A stretch of 64,000 nucleotides of DNA from Absidia repens (taxonomy: Eukaryota; Mucoromycota; Mucoromycetes; Mucorales; Cunninghamellaceae), in assembly GCA_002105175.1 (NCBI GenBank), contig MCGE01000005.1:620001-684000 (forward strand), written 5' to 3'. Both the position numbers and the translations under genes were made by a program. Within the stretch, counting starts at the first letter, position 1. Every line of letters begins with the position of its first letter. Below, piece after piece: positions 11,741 through 24,608 of this stretch. The notes under the pieces were generated by a model, which was not told the origin of the DNA, made no database searches, and saw nothing but the letters and a program-made list of their open reading frames with translations.

Positions 11741-13834
11741 TCATAGATTATTGGTATAATTTGCAGGGAAGCAGCCAGTCTTGGTACCTATTTTACCTTG
11801 CCACCAGCTTTCCCGATCATCTGTCCATTGAGTAACCGTAATATGATCTCCGGTCTTGAACGGGAGGTCACCCTGTTCTTGTCCACTAAAATCGTATTTC
11901 GCTACTACTACAAACGAGGAGGCACTACTGCTAGTATCATTGGTAGGTAATGGTTGCGTGGCAGTAATTGGTGATGATGATGATGGTGACGAAGTAGTAG
12001 TTGTGGGCGGCGCTCCAGCGGTTGTAGGTCTTTGATTCTGAATATTTGATATCGGTGATGCAATTGTTGCTTCCACTGGCGATGGTGACGAAGATGCATC
12101 GATCAAGGATCTATGTTGGTTGTGCTGAGATTGTGGTTGTTCGGCAGGCGAAGAGGACGGTAGGGTCATTGTATTTTGCTTCGAGTCGCTGGAAGTGACA
12201 GGTGAAGAGGATGCATGGCTGATGTTGCTAGATTGACTTGGTTCATAAGGAGGCGGGGGTTCAGCGAAATCGGTTGACGACGCGGCAGCATCGGCAGTTC
12301 TTGTGTGTGGGGGTTGACGTTGATACTGTCCGACATCGCCGACACTGTGGCGAGGATTGAGTTGAGGTGGGTTTCGAATGGACAATGATGGTTGAAGTGA
12401 TTCTCGATGGTAAGGTCGGCTGTTCGCGTAATTGTGTTGTTGCTGATACTGTTGAGATTTTTCAAGAGGATATCCGTTGGGAGTGGTGGTTGGCGCATAA
12501 GGGGAGTTGGGTGAAGGAGCCGAGGTACCCTGTGGATGAGAGCCTTTTGTGGCATAAAAAGAGCCATTGTTGATCGGTGATGCAGTAGCTGGATGTTGCT
12601 GATATTGCTGCTGTTGATGTTGCTGATGAGAAGGGTAACCCATGCTGAGTGACCTAACGGGACCAAATGTCACACCAGGTTGAGGACCGGCGGCACCGAT
12701 AGAATACAATGTATTGTAAAGCCCTGAGGCTATTTGAGGAGGCGCCACAGCACCAGTCAGAATTTCACGGGCACTGATTTGTCGTCCATAAAAGCTAGTG
12801 TTGGTTTTGACCCGTTCAGAGATTTTAGACCCTTCAAAAGAGTACCCTATATTGAATACAGAAATGTTAATAACATTCTTTTAGAAAGAAAAAAAAGCCA
12901 TAATGAACAAATCTTACCGACAAACAATCCTTTCGACGAACTATGAAAAGCGTTTCAAATAGAAATAATCATGTTAATGCCTGATGATAAGGATATTTAA
13001 TCAAAGTTACCTGTATGCGTAGGTAGCTGCAACATGATTCATGCTCGAGGCAGAAGCAGACACGTCAGCCGATCTTCCCAAAGGGCCAGCAGCAATAGAC
13101 ACAGCTATCCCCAATTGTAATTGTCCGCCAGCGTCAAAGAAGGCTTTAACTGCCCCACGATAATTCATAACAATAATAGAATCAATGATTTCACCGCCAG
13201 CTTGATGCCCAAATCCCTAGTCAAAAATAAAATCAACTTAATTAACCATGTCATTTGAGCCCTTTACTTCCCGCCCACTTACAACAGAAGTCAAAGAGAC
13301 ACCAGAAGGGGCTGACCACGCTAGAGAGAGAAAAAAAAAAGTCGTGGTAAATTTTTAATCCAAATTAAGCATTTGGTAAGGGAACTTACATCCATCAGGT
13401 AATCTAAAGTATCATATAAAGATAAAGTATGGTGTTAGCCTTCCTTTCTATGATTTTATCATATGGTCCACCTCACTTACCTGGCAATAATGATACCCGT
13501 TCCACCTTTTGCGGACACCAAAAATCCAACTCTGTAGAGTCGTATGAAAACAATACCATGAGCTCTGGCAAGTACAGAAGGCGGAATCAGCTTTTTGATA
13601 TCTTGACCTTTTCCTGGATCTATATATAAATAGTGCTATTAGCTTCATGCTGTAGTTCATCCTTTGAGTCATATTGTACCAGTAAAAAAGCTCAGAATAT
13701 TTTGCGCACGATGGACATCCTCTACAGTTAAAACAAAAAAAAGACAATCATAATAAGCTACTGATGCAAGTAATCAACATGGATACAGCTATTATTTTAT
13801 ACTTACTTTCTAAATCAGAGGCATTGAAAGACAT
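11741..13834 (-). CDS. SYLF (Ysc84) + SH3 domain protein, actin-patch Lsb3/Lsb4 type
   Basis: Eight exons on the minus strand (13807-13834, 13680-13721, 13481-13619, 13390-13403, 13284-13321, 13011-13216, 12918-12940, 11741-12846) encode 531 residues. Residues about 10-215 form a SYLF domain: ILSFFTDP start, LIPPSVLARAHGIVF, GSWSAPSGVSL, GFGHQAGGEIID, and LGRSADVSASAS, ending SKGLFVGYSFEGS. A long Pro/Gln/Ser-rich linker follows. The C-terminal SH3 domain (about 473-531) has the ALYDF-equivalent AKYDFSGQ, the ESWWQGK tryptophan pair and FPANY. Yeast Lsb3/Lsb4/Ysc84 bind and bundle actin through SYLF and bind Las17/WASP through SH3 at endocytic patches, so the same role is inferred. Exon 4 is only 14 nt and exon 7 only 23 nt. 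Confidence 0.92.
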
Positions 13835-14609
13835 GAGTTAAAAATAAATTGGAGAACAAAAAGAACCAGAAAAAAAAAGAAACGCTCGAATTGAAAAAGC
13901 GCAGGATTTTTTTTATAACGATCGGCGTTTAAAATGAATATATTTGCCAAGACGGGTCGCTCACCCGTGGTCAAGGTGTGACAACAACTATTTCAAAGAA
14001 ATACCTTTTGATATGTTAGCGTCCCTGCTCTTGTATTATTTTGGAAATATTTTTTCAAGTCATTTGAAGCTATAGATGTTGAGTCCAATGAGATAAACTG
14101 CAGTCCTTTTATGGCGCATTTATTGGTTGAAAAATCAGCGATCCCAGCGAAGACGACTTAATGGACAAGTAATACAAACTGGAAAAAAGTCTCTTTTATT
14201 ACATTTAGCCAAGACTTTGTAATCCAAAATTGTTAGGAAATGTGGCTAGTGAAGACGCAAATGCTGAGTCAACAGGCTGATGATCGTCTGACATAAGAAA
14301 GCTTCGTATCCATATTCGGCAATACCGTAGATCAAGTTTATGTTGTATCATAAACAAAAACTGTTGTTTTTTCTATTATGGTCCTCGTCCTTCAACATCA
14401 ACACAGCACTATTATCCGTGACATATTTTTACAGTGCTTTGGAGTTGAAGAGAATTATATTTTTGACGTACATATCACCAGGATGCAAAGAGTATTGAGA
14501 TTTGGTATATCATACGAGGGTATGTTTGGTACCAAATGATGGTTCACACCGTAGCGGAGGGGAGGAGGAGGGGATAGATATTTTGAAGTTCAGTAAGAAT
14601 TTATAAAAC
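13835..14609. other. Intergenic, nothing recognised
   Basis: Upstream of the SYLF-SH3 gene (minus strand), so the first few hundred bases include its promoter. A small perfect hairpin (ACGGGT-CGCTC-ACCCGT) sits near 13953. No gene seen. Confidence 0.5.
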
Positions 14610-15296
14610 TTCTGGGGAATGTTAGGGACATGTACAATTTTCGCACGTTTGATGCTCTTCGAAAAAGCCGGAATTTGTTATAGCCTTGCACGTACAGTAC
14701 TACTGTACTGTTCATGCCCTTACACTACACTCAAAAATCAAAAAAAAGAGAGAACAACGATTATAGTAGTGTGAAGAAAAGTCATACAGAAACAAAATGA
14801 CTATAAGAAATGTACAAAAATTTAAATTGCCCAATTTGTGATTATCCATGGCATTACATGTCATATATTTATAAGCCAAGGACTACTGTACACACTATGA
14901 ATAAACAATACCCACATATGCACACATAAGTCACATCACTACACAGCATATACACATACAAATTGTTACAAAATCTCATTTATTGTTTATTAGCAAAGGA
15001 TAGGAAAAAAGGATAACGGAACGATAATAAAATAAAAAGAAGGGTAAAGTAATGACACGATTATAAAATAAAAGGCAGTGTGATGTAATATGGTAAAAGG
15101 GGATAATGATGCGATGATAAAATAATACGCAGTGATAAGGAAAAAGAGGGTAATGAATATAAAATCTAAAAGGGATATGTAGTGGTACTAGAAAAACAAA
15201 TAGTGACAATAATGATGATAGTACCTTTGACTTGTTGGCAAATCTCGAATGAATGTCGTGGAGGGATCAGATCTTTTTATTCCATGATAATAATGT

Positions 15297-15336
<40 letters not shown>

Positions 15337-15513
15337 AACAAAAGAATAAAATAGAGCAGTAGTAATCTTACTTTTTATTTTTACTTTCTGACAGTATGCA
15401 GTACGTGAAAACTATACTATATCTGGGTGGGAGCACCTGGGAAATTCAAATTCCGGTTTTTTCGAAGAGTACGCGCGGAAGTTGTACATATCCCTAACAT
15501 TCCCCAAACTTTT
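14610..15513. mobile_element. Inverted-repeat element, about 0.9 kb, non-coding (MITE/foldback-like)
   Basis: The left arm (14610-14676) and the reverse complement of the right arm (15446-15513) match over about 67 bp: both read TGGGGAATGTTAGGGA then (C/T)ATGTACAA, a variable part, then TCTTCGAAAAA(G/A)(C/A)CGGAATTTG. The outer ends are T/C-T-GGGG. There is no transposase-like frame between the arms; the interior is A-rich and holds a degenerate tandem repeat and an A36 run. This is the layout of a non-autonomous terminal-inverted-repeat element. I see no clear target-site duplication. Confidence 0.6.
15003..15185. repeat. Degenerate A-rich tandem repeat
   Basis: Successive units of roughly 45-60 bp share the words GATGATAAAATAA, AAGGGATAA/GAGGGTAA and GTGATG-type spacers. 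It lies inside the inverted-repeat element. Unit borders are irregular, so this is a decayed minisatellite. Confidence 0.45.
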
Positions 15514-15726
15514 GACCTCATGGAAAATGCTAAGCATAAGTAGGAACCGACAATAACGATATCAACGGGAAACCAAATTGTATAATTGTTGCGGGTAATA
15601 TAGTTATTCTTATGTGTATAATCTTGCTATATCTAGCAACACAGTGAACATCTGGATCCTCTTTTGTATTTTTGCATTGAAATGAAAAAAGTTGCAAGTC
15701 AGTGGGTGAGAGACCTGGGAAATGGT

Positions 15727-16440
15727 TTTGAAATCCCGCCCACGTGAAAATTTTCCACTCTCTTTGTCTTTCGTTTATTTTTTCCTTTCTCTTTTTTCTT
15801 CATCATTCAACTTATTTAGGTCATGTTGAACTTAGATTAGTGTTAGGACTAGTTTAGAAGGATTTTCAGCTCAGGGATTACAAGATGCAAGGGAAACCCC
15901 TTTCATTTTGGATCTAGGATCTGGAACCACCATTAGGTGGTTTTTGGAGCTTTCATTAGCGTAGTCCGGTCTTAATTTAGTCTTACTTTGTCATAATTTG
16001 TACCTATATCTTAATAAAACATGCTTCTTTTTACTTGCTTTATTAAAAATTGCCCCATTGTCTCTTTTATGTTTTCTTCAAGAGATCCCATTTCCGCGTC
16101 ACCCATGTAGATTAGTGCTGACAGTTGTTACGCTTCGATAAAAGATATCCCATTAATCATTCTCATCGTTTGTACAGTATATCAGCTCCCATTTTGCATA
16201 ATTCCTTTAGCACTTTACAATTATTCCTTTAGATGAATGTCTGCCATTATTCAAAACTCATATTAGTTGCCCTCATGCTACTTCCATTAGATCCTTTGTT
16301 TTAATGAACTTCTCCTCTTTAGCTTTAATATACTTCAATAAATTATGTGTATTTCATAACACCATCTCCCGTTTGGTAATGAACAATGTCGCTATGATAT
16401 TAAATCTATTTTGTGGGTGTCGTACTAAACACTTGTTTTC
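15727..16440 (+). repeat. Dispersed repeat, copy C (complete 5' terminus)
   Basis: Begins TTTGAAATCCCGCCCACGTG, then a T/C-rich tract, then the family core (TTAGATTAGTGTTAGGACTAG, CAGCTCAGGGATTACAAGATG, CCTTTCATTTTGGATCTAGG), an ATCTTAATAAAACATGC word and a diverging tail. It is the clearest plus-strand copy. No open frame of note. Confidence 0.6.
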
Positions 16441-17228
16441 TCGTTCCCATTCATGACTACTTTCGCCTCGAAGACCCAAGGAATTTTACGACATTCCCAT
16501 ATCACTTACTCTTACGGGTCACCATATTTTTATTCAGTAAATCGTATAATAAATCTAGACCGTGCTCTATGTAAAGCCGTCGCTATAGTACATTTTGCAC
16601 ATTAGTGTCCCCGCTCTATCGTTCATATAAATTAATCTAGGCCGCTTCGCATGTGCAACCTTCCTAGACAGTACATACTCTGTATACCAAAGCTTATTTT
16701 TTTGTTTTGTTTTTTTGCATGAAGGGTAATAAAGCAAATATGACACCAAACTGAGGTCAGTTGTGTCCCATGGGGGGGAGGGCGCCTGTTAGGATTCAAA
16801 TTGGCAGGAGGGTCGTCTAATTTTGTCAAAAACCATCCTTCAAGAACCGTCCGTCAGACATAGCGTGTACTGCATTATACAGTACTGTGCTTCAATATTT
16901 TGTGAAATTGGATGTAGGAAATTGCAACAATCAATGATATTTATTTTACATTCTTACTGAACCGCATTATTCTGTGTTATGTATGGACATGGCTTAAACT
17001 AAAAATGAAAAAAAAATGATAATTTTCAAGCTATTCTATGATATGAACAAGCAAAGGAAGCTCTATTATGGATTATAAACAGGTGGTTGTATTAGATTAA
17101 CTGCTTTCAATATGGCCATCCAATTTTCAAATGTCAGACTGACTTTCAATTTCAAACATTCTATTTTTTCAAGGCACAATCTCTTTTTTTTTTTTTTTTT
17201 TTTACAAAAACCAAACCTCCTCATCAAC
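16441..17228. other. Intergenic / promoter of the next gene
   Basis: No repeat copy or gene recognised up to a T-rich tract (17186-17204) just before the next ATG. Confidence 0.5.
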
Positions 17229-18164
17229 ATGGATGTATGGAACACCACTTGTTTTAAAGCCTTTGATGGTGACCAACAAGCCAACGATTTTCTCAAGTTC
17301 ATTCAACAACATGGGCGCATGAATGTCGAAGAAAACATCTTTACAGCAACAGTGGATGGTGATATTGAGGAACAGCAACGTCAGGGAGCATGGCTACTCT
17401 CACTTGGCTTCACTCAACACTCGACCAAACAAAATATATATATTCTACCAGATCAAATGTGGCGATCTTTTGATGAGGCAAAACGAAACAACCGTATGGA
17501 ATGGCATGGAGCATTACAACAGCGACTCGCACAACATCTCAAGGAAACACTCGATCGTATTCAAGAACCCTTGATCTTAACACACGGTCAACGTTTAGTG
17601 CTGCTAAGGGAATTTGCTCGGAATCATGCCAAGGACGTGGGTTCCATTCCTTTTTTGCGTGGTCTGGTAGGTTGCCTTCGTTCCCAACTTTACAAACGAT
17701 CATTGGTTGATTGGCAGGTGGCGGATTACGTTATTACTCAGAATGGAGAAGATGCGATGATGGATTATATTCGACTAGTTAGAGGTGTACTGGGTCTGAC
17801 ATTGGTTGCTCGCAAGGATGGCACACAAGATGTCACAAACACGATAAGCAACAGTAGTGATATGGTGGCCGTAAACATGACGGAAACAACATCGTCTTTT
17901 GAATCACCTCAAACGATTACACCTGTGGTGGCTGCCGCTGCATTGGTTGTGGATGATGACCATTATATGATTTGGCGTATGAACCCTGCATTGTCCGACC
18001 AAGATTTGACTGATTTTCTGGAATGCTTACCTAGACAGCAATGCAATCAAGTTTTTCCGCTATCTCCTGTTTCTCGGTCACATTCTTCCCTTTTACCATC
18101 CAGTCCTATTTTACGTTGGCTCTCACTTCTTTTCCGAAGATGTTTATCCATTTTCCCTTTTTGA
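17229..18164 (+). CDS. Unrecognised protein, helical N-terminal half, hydrophobic/basic C-terminus
   Basis: Single-exon frame of 311 residues from ATG 17229 (MDVWNTTCFKAF). A further 39 codons are open upstream, but they include a poly-Phe run from the T-rich leader and no good start, so the internal ATG is preferred. The first 200 residues are ordinary and mixed (LTHGQRLVLLREFARNHAKD, LVGCLRSQLYKRSLVDW). A variable Thr/Ser-rich linker follows (about 210-245), and the end is LRWLSLLFRRCLSIFPF, hydrophobic with arginines, possibly a membrane-associating tail. Function unknown. AATAAA lies near 18227. Composition looks coding, and the frame is free of low complexity. Confidence 0.6.
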   Translation: MDVWNTTCFKAFDGDQQANDFLKFIQQHGRMNVEENIFTATVDGDIEEQQRQGAWLLSLGFTQHSTKQNIYILPDQMWRSFDEAKRNNRMEWHGALQQRLAQHLKETLDRIQEPLILTHGQRLVLLREFARNHAKDVGSIPFLRGLVGCLRSQLYKRSLVDWQVADYVITQNGEDAMMDYIRLVRGVLGLTLVARKDGTQDVTNTISNSSDMVAVNMTETTSSFESPQTITPVVAAAALVVDDDHYMIWRMNPALSDQDLTDFLECLPRQQCNQVFPLSPVSRSHSSLLPSSPILRWLSLLFRRCLSIFPF

Positions 18165-18884
18165 TCATACACGCACACACCACCTTTTCCTTAGTTTTTA
18201 TTTAGTATACCTTATTTTTTTTATTTAATAAAAGCGTTTATTTTACCTGCATTAACTGTTTTTTATTGTGTGTATTGAATGCATATCGAATGAAGCTTGT
18301 TTTATGAGATGTGTCATATATCAACTGTATGTGTGATCTTACAAAATTGTCTTGACTGGGATTGAAAATACTATTTCCGTCATATGAATTTGACTATTGT
18401 TCTTCAACAATAGAAACTGGCACATAATTTTCGACCCTATCTTTATCACCGTTTACTATACGTTGATTCTTGGGACAAATGCACCAGTGATCAAAATCTG
18501 TATTTGGACTAGCAAGTATTTAACTACTTTGCATATCACCAGGGTCCAATTGACAGAAAGTGACAGAAAATCCAACGACTGAAATTTGACCCCCGCTCTG
18601 TGAAAATAATCTTTTTTTTTTTTTTTTTTGCACACCACCTTTATTTTTTTTCCTTCTTCTACATCATCTTACCTTTGAATCAAAAACTTCAACGAGCTTG
18701 CAAAAAGCGCTTATATTTTGATACTTTGCTTAGAACACCTAGATATATACACGCTCATTTACACGGATCCGTTTTCAGCCAAAAAGGAAAAAGAAGGTAT
18801 CCGTCATCTCTTTTTTTGGCTCCTACACTATTTTTTTTTTCATCTCGTTAATATATCAGTACTCGACCTTGACCTCATCGCAAC
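18165..18884. other. Intergenic / promoter of the gamma-COP gene
   Basis: T-rich tracts at 18612-18629 and 18831-18840 precede the start. No gene or repeat copy seen. Confidence 0.5.
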
Positions 18885-21800
18885 ATGAACTACAGCAAAC
18901 GGGACGAAGATTCAAGTAAGATATGGTTTACTATTCAAGGCGTTTGTCGACCCTTGTCTGTTTACGCCGAAAAAAGGGGGCGGGCACGCGCCTGGGCGAA
19001 ATATTAGGGGTGGTGTAGAAACTATTGGCTCATCTTTACTGACTTTTTTATTTCAATCCATAGGCGAATTTGGATTATTTTATCATCTCGACAAAACTGC
19101 TGTCTTACAGGAGGCTCGTGTATTCAACAACTCACCCATCAACGCAAGAAAATGCCGTATTCTATTGACTAAAATTATATATTTACTGTACCTTGGTGAA
19201 CCATTCGTGTCCAAAGAAGCTACTGATCTCTTCTTCAACGTCATCAAACTTTTCCAATCCAAGGACGTGAGTATCAAAAGGTGCCTAGTGGATCATAAAT
19301 GAATGGCATTATTTTACTCATGGTTTTTGAATACGATTGTTGTTATTTTTTTTAGACCTCTTTACGACAAATGATGTACCTTGTGATTAAAGAACTGTCA
19401 GGGATCGCTGAAGATGTTATAATGGTGACTCAATCACTTATCAAGGATATTCAATCGAAACAAGAAACCATCTACCGTGCCAATGCTATTCGTGCGCTTT
19501 GCTTGATTACTGATGTATGTTTGATAGTTGATTTCATTACCACTGTATTCACGTCCCTTATTTCTTTTCTTAGCCATCAATGATTCAAGGTATTGAACGT
19601 ATTCTCAAAGCGTCCATTGTTGACAAGAATCCTTCAGTGTCCTCTGCTGCTTTGGTTTCATCATATCATCTATTTGACGTTGCTAAGGATATTGTACGCC
19701 GATGGTCAAACGAAGTGCAGGAAGCCGTACATGCTAAATCTACCTCTGGTCTGTCGTCAGCTGCTAATTACATGTCTAGTTTTGGTGCTCAACCCAACAA
19801 TGCACCCGTAGTCATTTCCAGTAGCAACATCTCTCAGTATCATGCTCTTGGTTTACTATATGTCATTCGTCAACACGATCGTATGGCAATTACCAAATTG
19901 GTTCAAACATTCAGCGGATCTCGTAGCGGTGGCTTCCTCGGTGGTGGTGGTGGTAGTGCTCTCAAAAACCCTTCTGCCGTTTGTCTCTTGATCCGATATG
20001 CGTGTAAAGTTATGGAGGAAGATCCAGGGTAAGAATATATACAAATATATATGTAGAATGATAGCTAGGACAATAAGCAACATGCTGAACAATCTTTTTT
20101 TCATATAGATCTGCTGTGCGCATCTACGAGTTATTGGAGGGTTATTTACGACATAAGAGTGATATGGTCAATTTGGAAGCTGCTCGTGCAATTTGTGAAA
20201 TACCTGATGCATCTGTGAAAGAACTCCAGCCAGCTATCTCAGGTAAATAAAAAGCAATGGCTATATGTGAATTGAAGGAACCAGTGGGGAAGGGGAATTT
20301 TTGTGAATTTGCCAAACTCAAATATTCTGTCGTTGTTTTTTATTGTAGTACTACAGCTATTTTTATCATCACCGAAACCAACACTCCGTTTTGCAGCCAT
20401 TCGTATTTTGAACAAATTATCACTCTACAATCCGGCCGCTGTCTCCCCTTGCAACTTGGATATGGAAAATCTTATCACTGATCAAAACCGGAGTGTGGCC
20501 ACCTTTGCTATTACCACTTTGTTGAAGACTGGAAACGAAGCCTCTGTGGATCGATTGATGAAACAAATCTCTGGTTTTATGAGTGAAATTTCTGATGAAT
20601 TCAAGGTCATTGTTGTGGAAGCCATTCGATCATTGTGTCTCAAATTCCCTTCGAAACAAGTCATTATGTTGAACTTCCTCAGTGGCGTCTTGCGTGACGA
20701 AGGTGGTTATGACTTTAAGAAAGCTGTGGTGGAGGCTATTTTTGATATGGTCAAGTTTATTACGGATTCTAAAGATGCCGGTAAATGAAGGAAAGAATGA
20801 GCCAAAAAAAAAAAATAGCATTTCTCATTCGCCATCGCTTTTTTTTTATATGTATAGCCCTCTCTCATTTATGTGAATTCATCGAAGATTGTGAATTTAC
20901 TAAACTCTCTGTCCGTATTCTCCACGTTCTTGGAGTGGAAGGACCCAAGGCTGCGACACCTACAAAGTACATCCGCTATATCTACAACCGTGTTATATTG
21001 GAAAACTCTATGATTCGCGCTGCAGCGGTCAGTGCTTTAGCCAAATTTGGTGTCAATGTGGCGGATGATCTTGTCAAGAAAAGTGTCAAGGTGTTGCTTA
21101 CTAGGTAAAAGGAAAGAGAAATACATTTCTGTGTTGGCAGTGGTATTAAACATAACTTCTATTTATTGAAATTTCTAGATGTTTGGATGATGTGGATGAC
21201 GAAGTACGTGATAGAGCTACTCTGTATTTGGCGTTGATGGAAAACGAAGACATTGCTAAACAATACGTTCAGGATGGTAAGTAACGATATGAAATAATGT
21301 TGTAGTCTAAATGCTCACATTTCTATGCACTACCATCTTCCTTTCTTTTTTTAGACGCAACATTTGCTCTGCCAACGTTAGAACGCCAGCTTATAGAATA
21401 TGTAAACAGCCCATTATCAATGGATAAGGAATTCGATCTTGGTAGTGTACCAATGATTAGCAAGGCTCAAGAAGAAAATGAACGTCGTCGTCAACGAACC
21501 CAAGATATCATCAGTACTTCCACATCATCTTTATCCGGGACGGCACCATCAGCAGGTACAAATGGAAACAACGGACTACCATCGACTCCTTCCGGATCAA
21601 CTACCGCACATCATCACGACTTTGCTGGCAATTTAGATCAACAAGCGGTTTATGCAGAACAATTGGCTCAAATTCCAGTATTCCAACAATTTGGCACGTT
21701 ATTCAAGAGCTCCAACAAACCTGTACCATTGACTGAAAGTGAAACTGAATACGTAGTTCACTATGTTAAGCATACTTTTGCTCGCCATGTCATCTTCCAA

Positions 21801-21992
21801 TTCAATTGCACCAATACTCTCAACGATCAACTCTTGGAAGACGTTCATATGCTGATGCAACCAATGGATGATGCTCCTTTAGCTCAAATTGTGGAAATCC
21901 CTGCTACGAAGTTGGAATACAATGTACCTGGTTATATTTACGTGGCCTTTGAACAAGAAGACCCTGAAGATCTTGCCGTCGGTAAGTTGCAA

Positions 21993-22025
<33 letters not shown>

Positions 22026-22626
22026 GCAGGAGAGGATCCTAGTATGACTAACTTGATTTGTTTTTACCATTATTGTTATTATCCTCAGGCACTTTCTCCA
22101 ATACATTGAAATTCGATGTCAAAGATTGCGACCCTACAACTGGTGAACCTGACCCTGAAGGCTACGATGACGAATACCAAGTGGAAGATATTGAAATACT
22201 AATCAGTGATTACATTCGACCCAACTACACTTCTCAATTTACACAAGAATGGGATGCTCTTGAACATGAATTGATAGAAACATTTGCTCTGGATAAAGAG
22301 AAGGCACCAAGCCTGAAAGGTAAGTACACACAGTAAAAAGGGAGAGGAAAGAAATTCCTTGGGAACTAACAAAAAATTGGTCTTTTTGTGTAGTTGCCTG
22401 TGTATCTATTCTTGATTTACTTGGTATGCAAGCTTTGGAAGACAGCGCATTACCCAAGAGTGCAACCGTACATACATTGTTGATGGCAGGAACCTTCCTC
22501 GGTGGAATCAAGGTCTTGGCTCGCTGTCGCATGACATTCAGCAACGCTACTGGTGTGGCCTTTGAACTGGCGGTGCGAAGTCAAGATACATTCACTACTC
22601 AAATGGTCCTTTCCGCTATAGCTTAG
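18885..22626 (+). CDS. SEC21: Coatomer (COPI) gamma subunit
   Basis: Eleven exons (18885-18915, 19064-19266, 19356-19514, 19574-20028, 20109-20242, 20349-20780, 20858-21104, 21179-21276, 21355-21981, 22089-22319, 22394-22626) close to a 949-residue protein, the usual size. The N-terminus has the gamma-COP pattern: [17 protein letters not shown], then [13 protein letters not shown], then [17 protein letters not shown]/adaptin repeats continue ([23 protein letters not shown]). A Ser/Thr/Gly-rich hinge (about 590-640) leads to the appendage domain ([32 protein letters not shown]). It is part of the F-subcomplex of the Golgi-to-ER COPI coat and binds Arf1 and cargo. AATAAA near 22768. Confidence 0.97.
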
Positions 22627-23201
22627 AATATTTTATAGTCATATTACATCTTTTTTATTATTATCATCATCAGCTACCCATATTATCGTTTTGTTTTGCC
22701 CCTCCCTCCTACACACTATTTTATCACTCCCTCCTACTGCTCTTCCCCTTTCCTCTTTATTTAGTCTCAATAAATTATTTGGACGATCATTACATTTTTG
22801 TACAATTATCCCTGTTGACTTCGATTAAATGCTTGTAATACGTTTGTTTATTTGTTTTTATGTCTTATTTTAGAAGGTGATCAACTATCACATATCATAT
22901 TGCACAACATGTCATATTGATTTGCTGTAATATGTAGTATACGACTGTTCTCGTCACTCGATCGACCAATGAATATTATTAGCATCAATTTTATATAAAA
23001 AAAAAAGGTAGTGTCAAGCAATTTAGAATATTCGCAATGATCTTCAAAGTGCGGGTTCGGTCCCTTTTTCTGGAAAGCTATCTGTGGCGGCGTTTCTATT
23101 TACATACTTCACTCTTTTTTTTTGCCTCTATATTTTCTATTCTTTTTTTTTCACTTTTACTTCATTAAATTTATACTCTATACATGTGGTAGGCTCAACA
23201 A
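22627..23201. other. Intergenic, nothing recognised
   Basis: 3' UTR of the gamma-COP gene and the T-rich leader of the next gene; no other signal. Confidence 0.5.
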
Positions 23202-24034
23202 ATGTCAGTCATTACCTACCCTCCTGATAATACTTTGGTCATTGGAGAAGTGTCTCATTATCATTTTTATCAATCGATAAACCAAGCTCCTCGCACTTCG
23301 TCAAAATACCAACCAAGTAAACGAATCATACCCTCTGTACCTCGTCAACACAGGTAAGACTACGATTGAAGACAGAAATACTACATTGTTGGAGTGCTGC
23401 TGTATTGTAATATTGTATGACTGAAGTAGCTAACAACATTCTTTCGGTTTTTTTTTTTTTTTTTTTTTTTGTGGAAAATAGTAAAGCACCAGTCAACTCG
23501 CCACTCTCATTTATCCGACAACAGAAGCTACCTCAACACACTCATCATACGGCAACGCCAACACCATGTAGAACACCATCTTCTGTCAATCTATTACTTC
23601 CACCGTTATCATCAGTAGAACCTCCAATAGCCCCCTCTCCGACAAAAACCATTACAGATTCATTCCATAAACGACCACAATCATTTATTCATTCTCCTGC
23701 GAACCTGTTGAACCTATCATCATCTCCGACAAAACACCCCTTTAGCCTCGCGGGGCGACCACGGAAAGTAAGCTTCAACGAAAATGTGATGGTGATTTGT
23801 ACTCGGTTTGATGCTGATGAAGACGACAAGGATCATGTGGGCAGTGATTGTGTGGACGATGAGACGAAGAATGATGGCCGATTTAATGCTTCTTCAACAA
23901 CTCCACCTACATTAGTTTATCAAGGACGGCGGCATTCTACGGCGGGACACATCACGGATGGCCGGCAACAGCGGAAACGATGGCTTACTTTTGTCGAAAG
24001 TTTGAAACAATGGCCTTCTTCGGCGGCGGCTTAG
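23202..24034 (+). CDS. Unknown protein with a PP1-docking-like KVSF motif
   Basis: Two exons (23202-23353, 23482-24034; the intron ends in a long T run) encode 234 residues. The protein is mostly disordered: Pro/Ser/Thr-rich with repeated SPTK/SP sites suited to proline-directed kinases. One segment stands out: GRPRKVSFNENVMVICTRFD (about residues 142-161). RKVSFNE fits the RVxF consensus used to dock protein phosphatase 1, and xVxFNExVxV is a form seen in many fungal proteins of unknown role. An acidic patch follows (DADEDDKDHV), and the C-terminus is helical (RWLTFVESLKQWPSS). I infer a possible PP1-binding regulator; there is no catalytic domain. Confidence 0.6.
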
Positions 24035-24608
24035 TATAGTTTTAGTTTACTATTAGTGATATTAGTTGTAGTAGTAGTATTTGTTTTTACTTTATTTTTT
24101 TTTTGGGCTTTTTTTTTTTTGTCTTATTTCAATAAAAATCATTAGGTTATACCTTCATCTTTAAAAAAAAAACAAAAAAACAGGTCCCTGCTAGTGTAAA
24201 TTAGTATATTTATATGCTGCATATTTGCCTGATTTCAGTTAATTTCTGAGTTGGTGGAACAAAATGGGAAGGAGGGACGTGATCAATCAATGCGGCGGAT
24301 GGCTTTGAATAAATAAAAAATGGTTGAAAGGGCGTCAATGTTTTGTTTGTACACCATTTGTCATGATTGGTGAACCTGGGTGTCTTCATATCGTGTGTCG
24401 TGCAACACTTCATACATCAGCAAAAATAGAAAAAATTTACTCCGAAGCCACAAAAAAAAAAAAAAAAAGGTTTAAAAATAGTTCTTTTCCACTATTGAGT
24501 GAGTATAAAAAGAGAGAAGGGGATTGTTGTTGTTGTTTCCATCTTTTTTTTTTTTTTGTATCATTATTGTTCCCTTTTTCATCACATTTAAAACTAACTA
24601 CAGCAACA
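24035..24608. other. Intergenic / promoter
   Basis: 3' UTR with AATAAA at 24131, A and T runs, and the T-rich leader of the small secreted protein gene. No other feature. Confidence 0.5.

Noticed and set aside
17112..17228. Upstream extension of the 17229 gene
   Set aside because: The extension encodes a poly-Phe run from the T-rich leader; the internal ATG gives a cleaner start.
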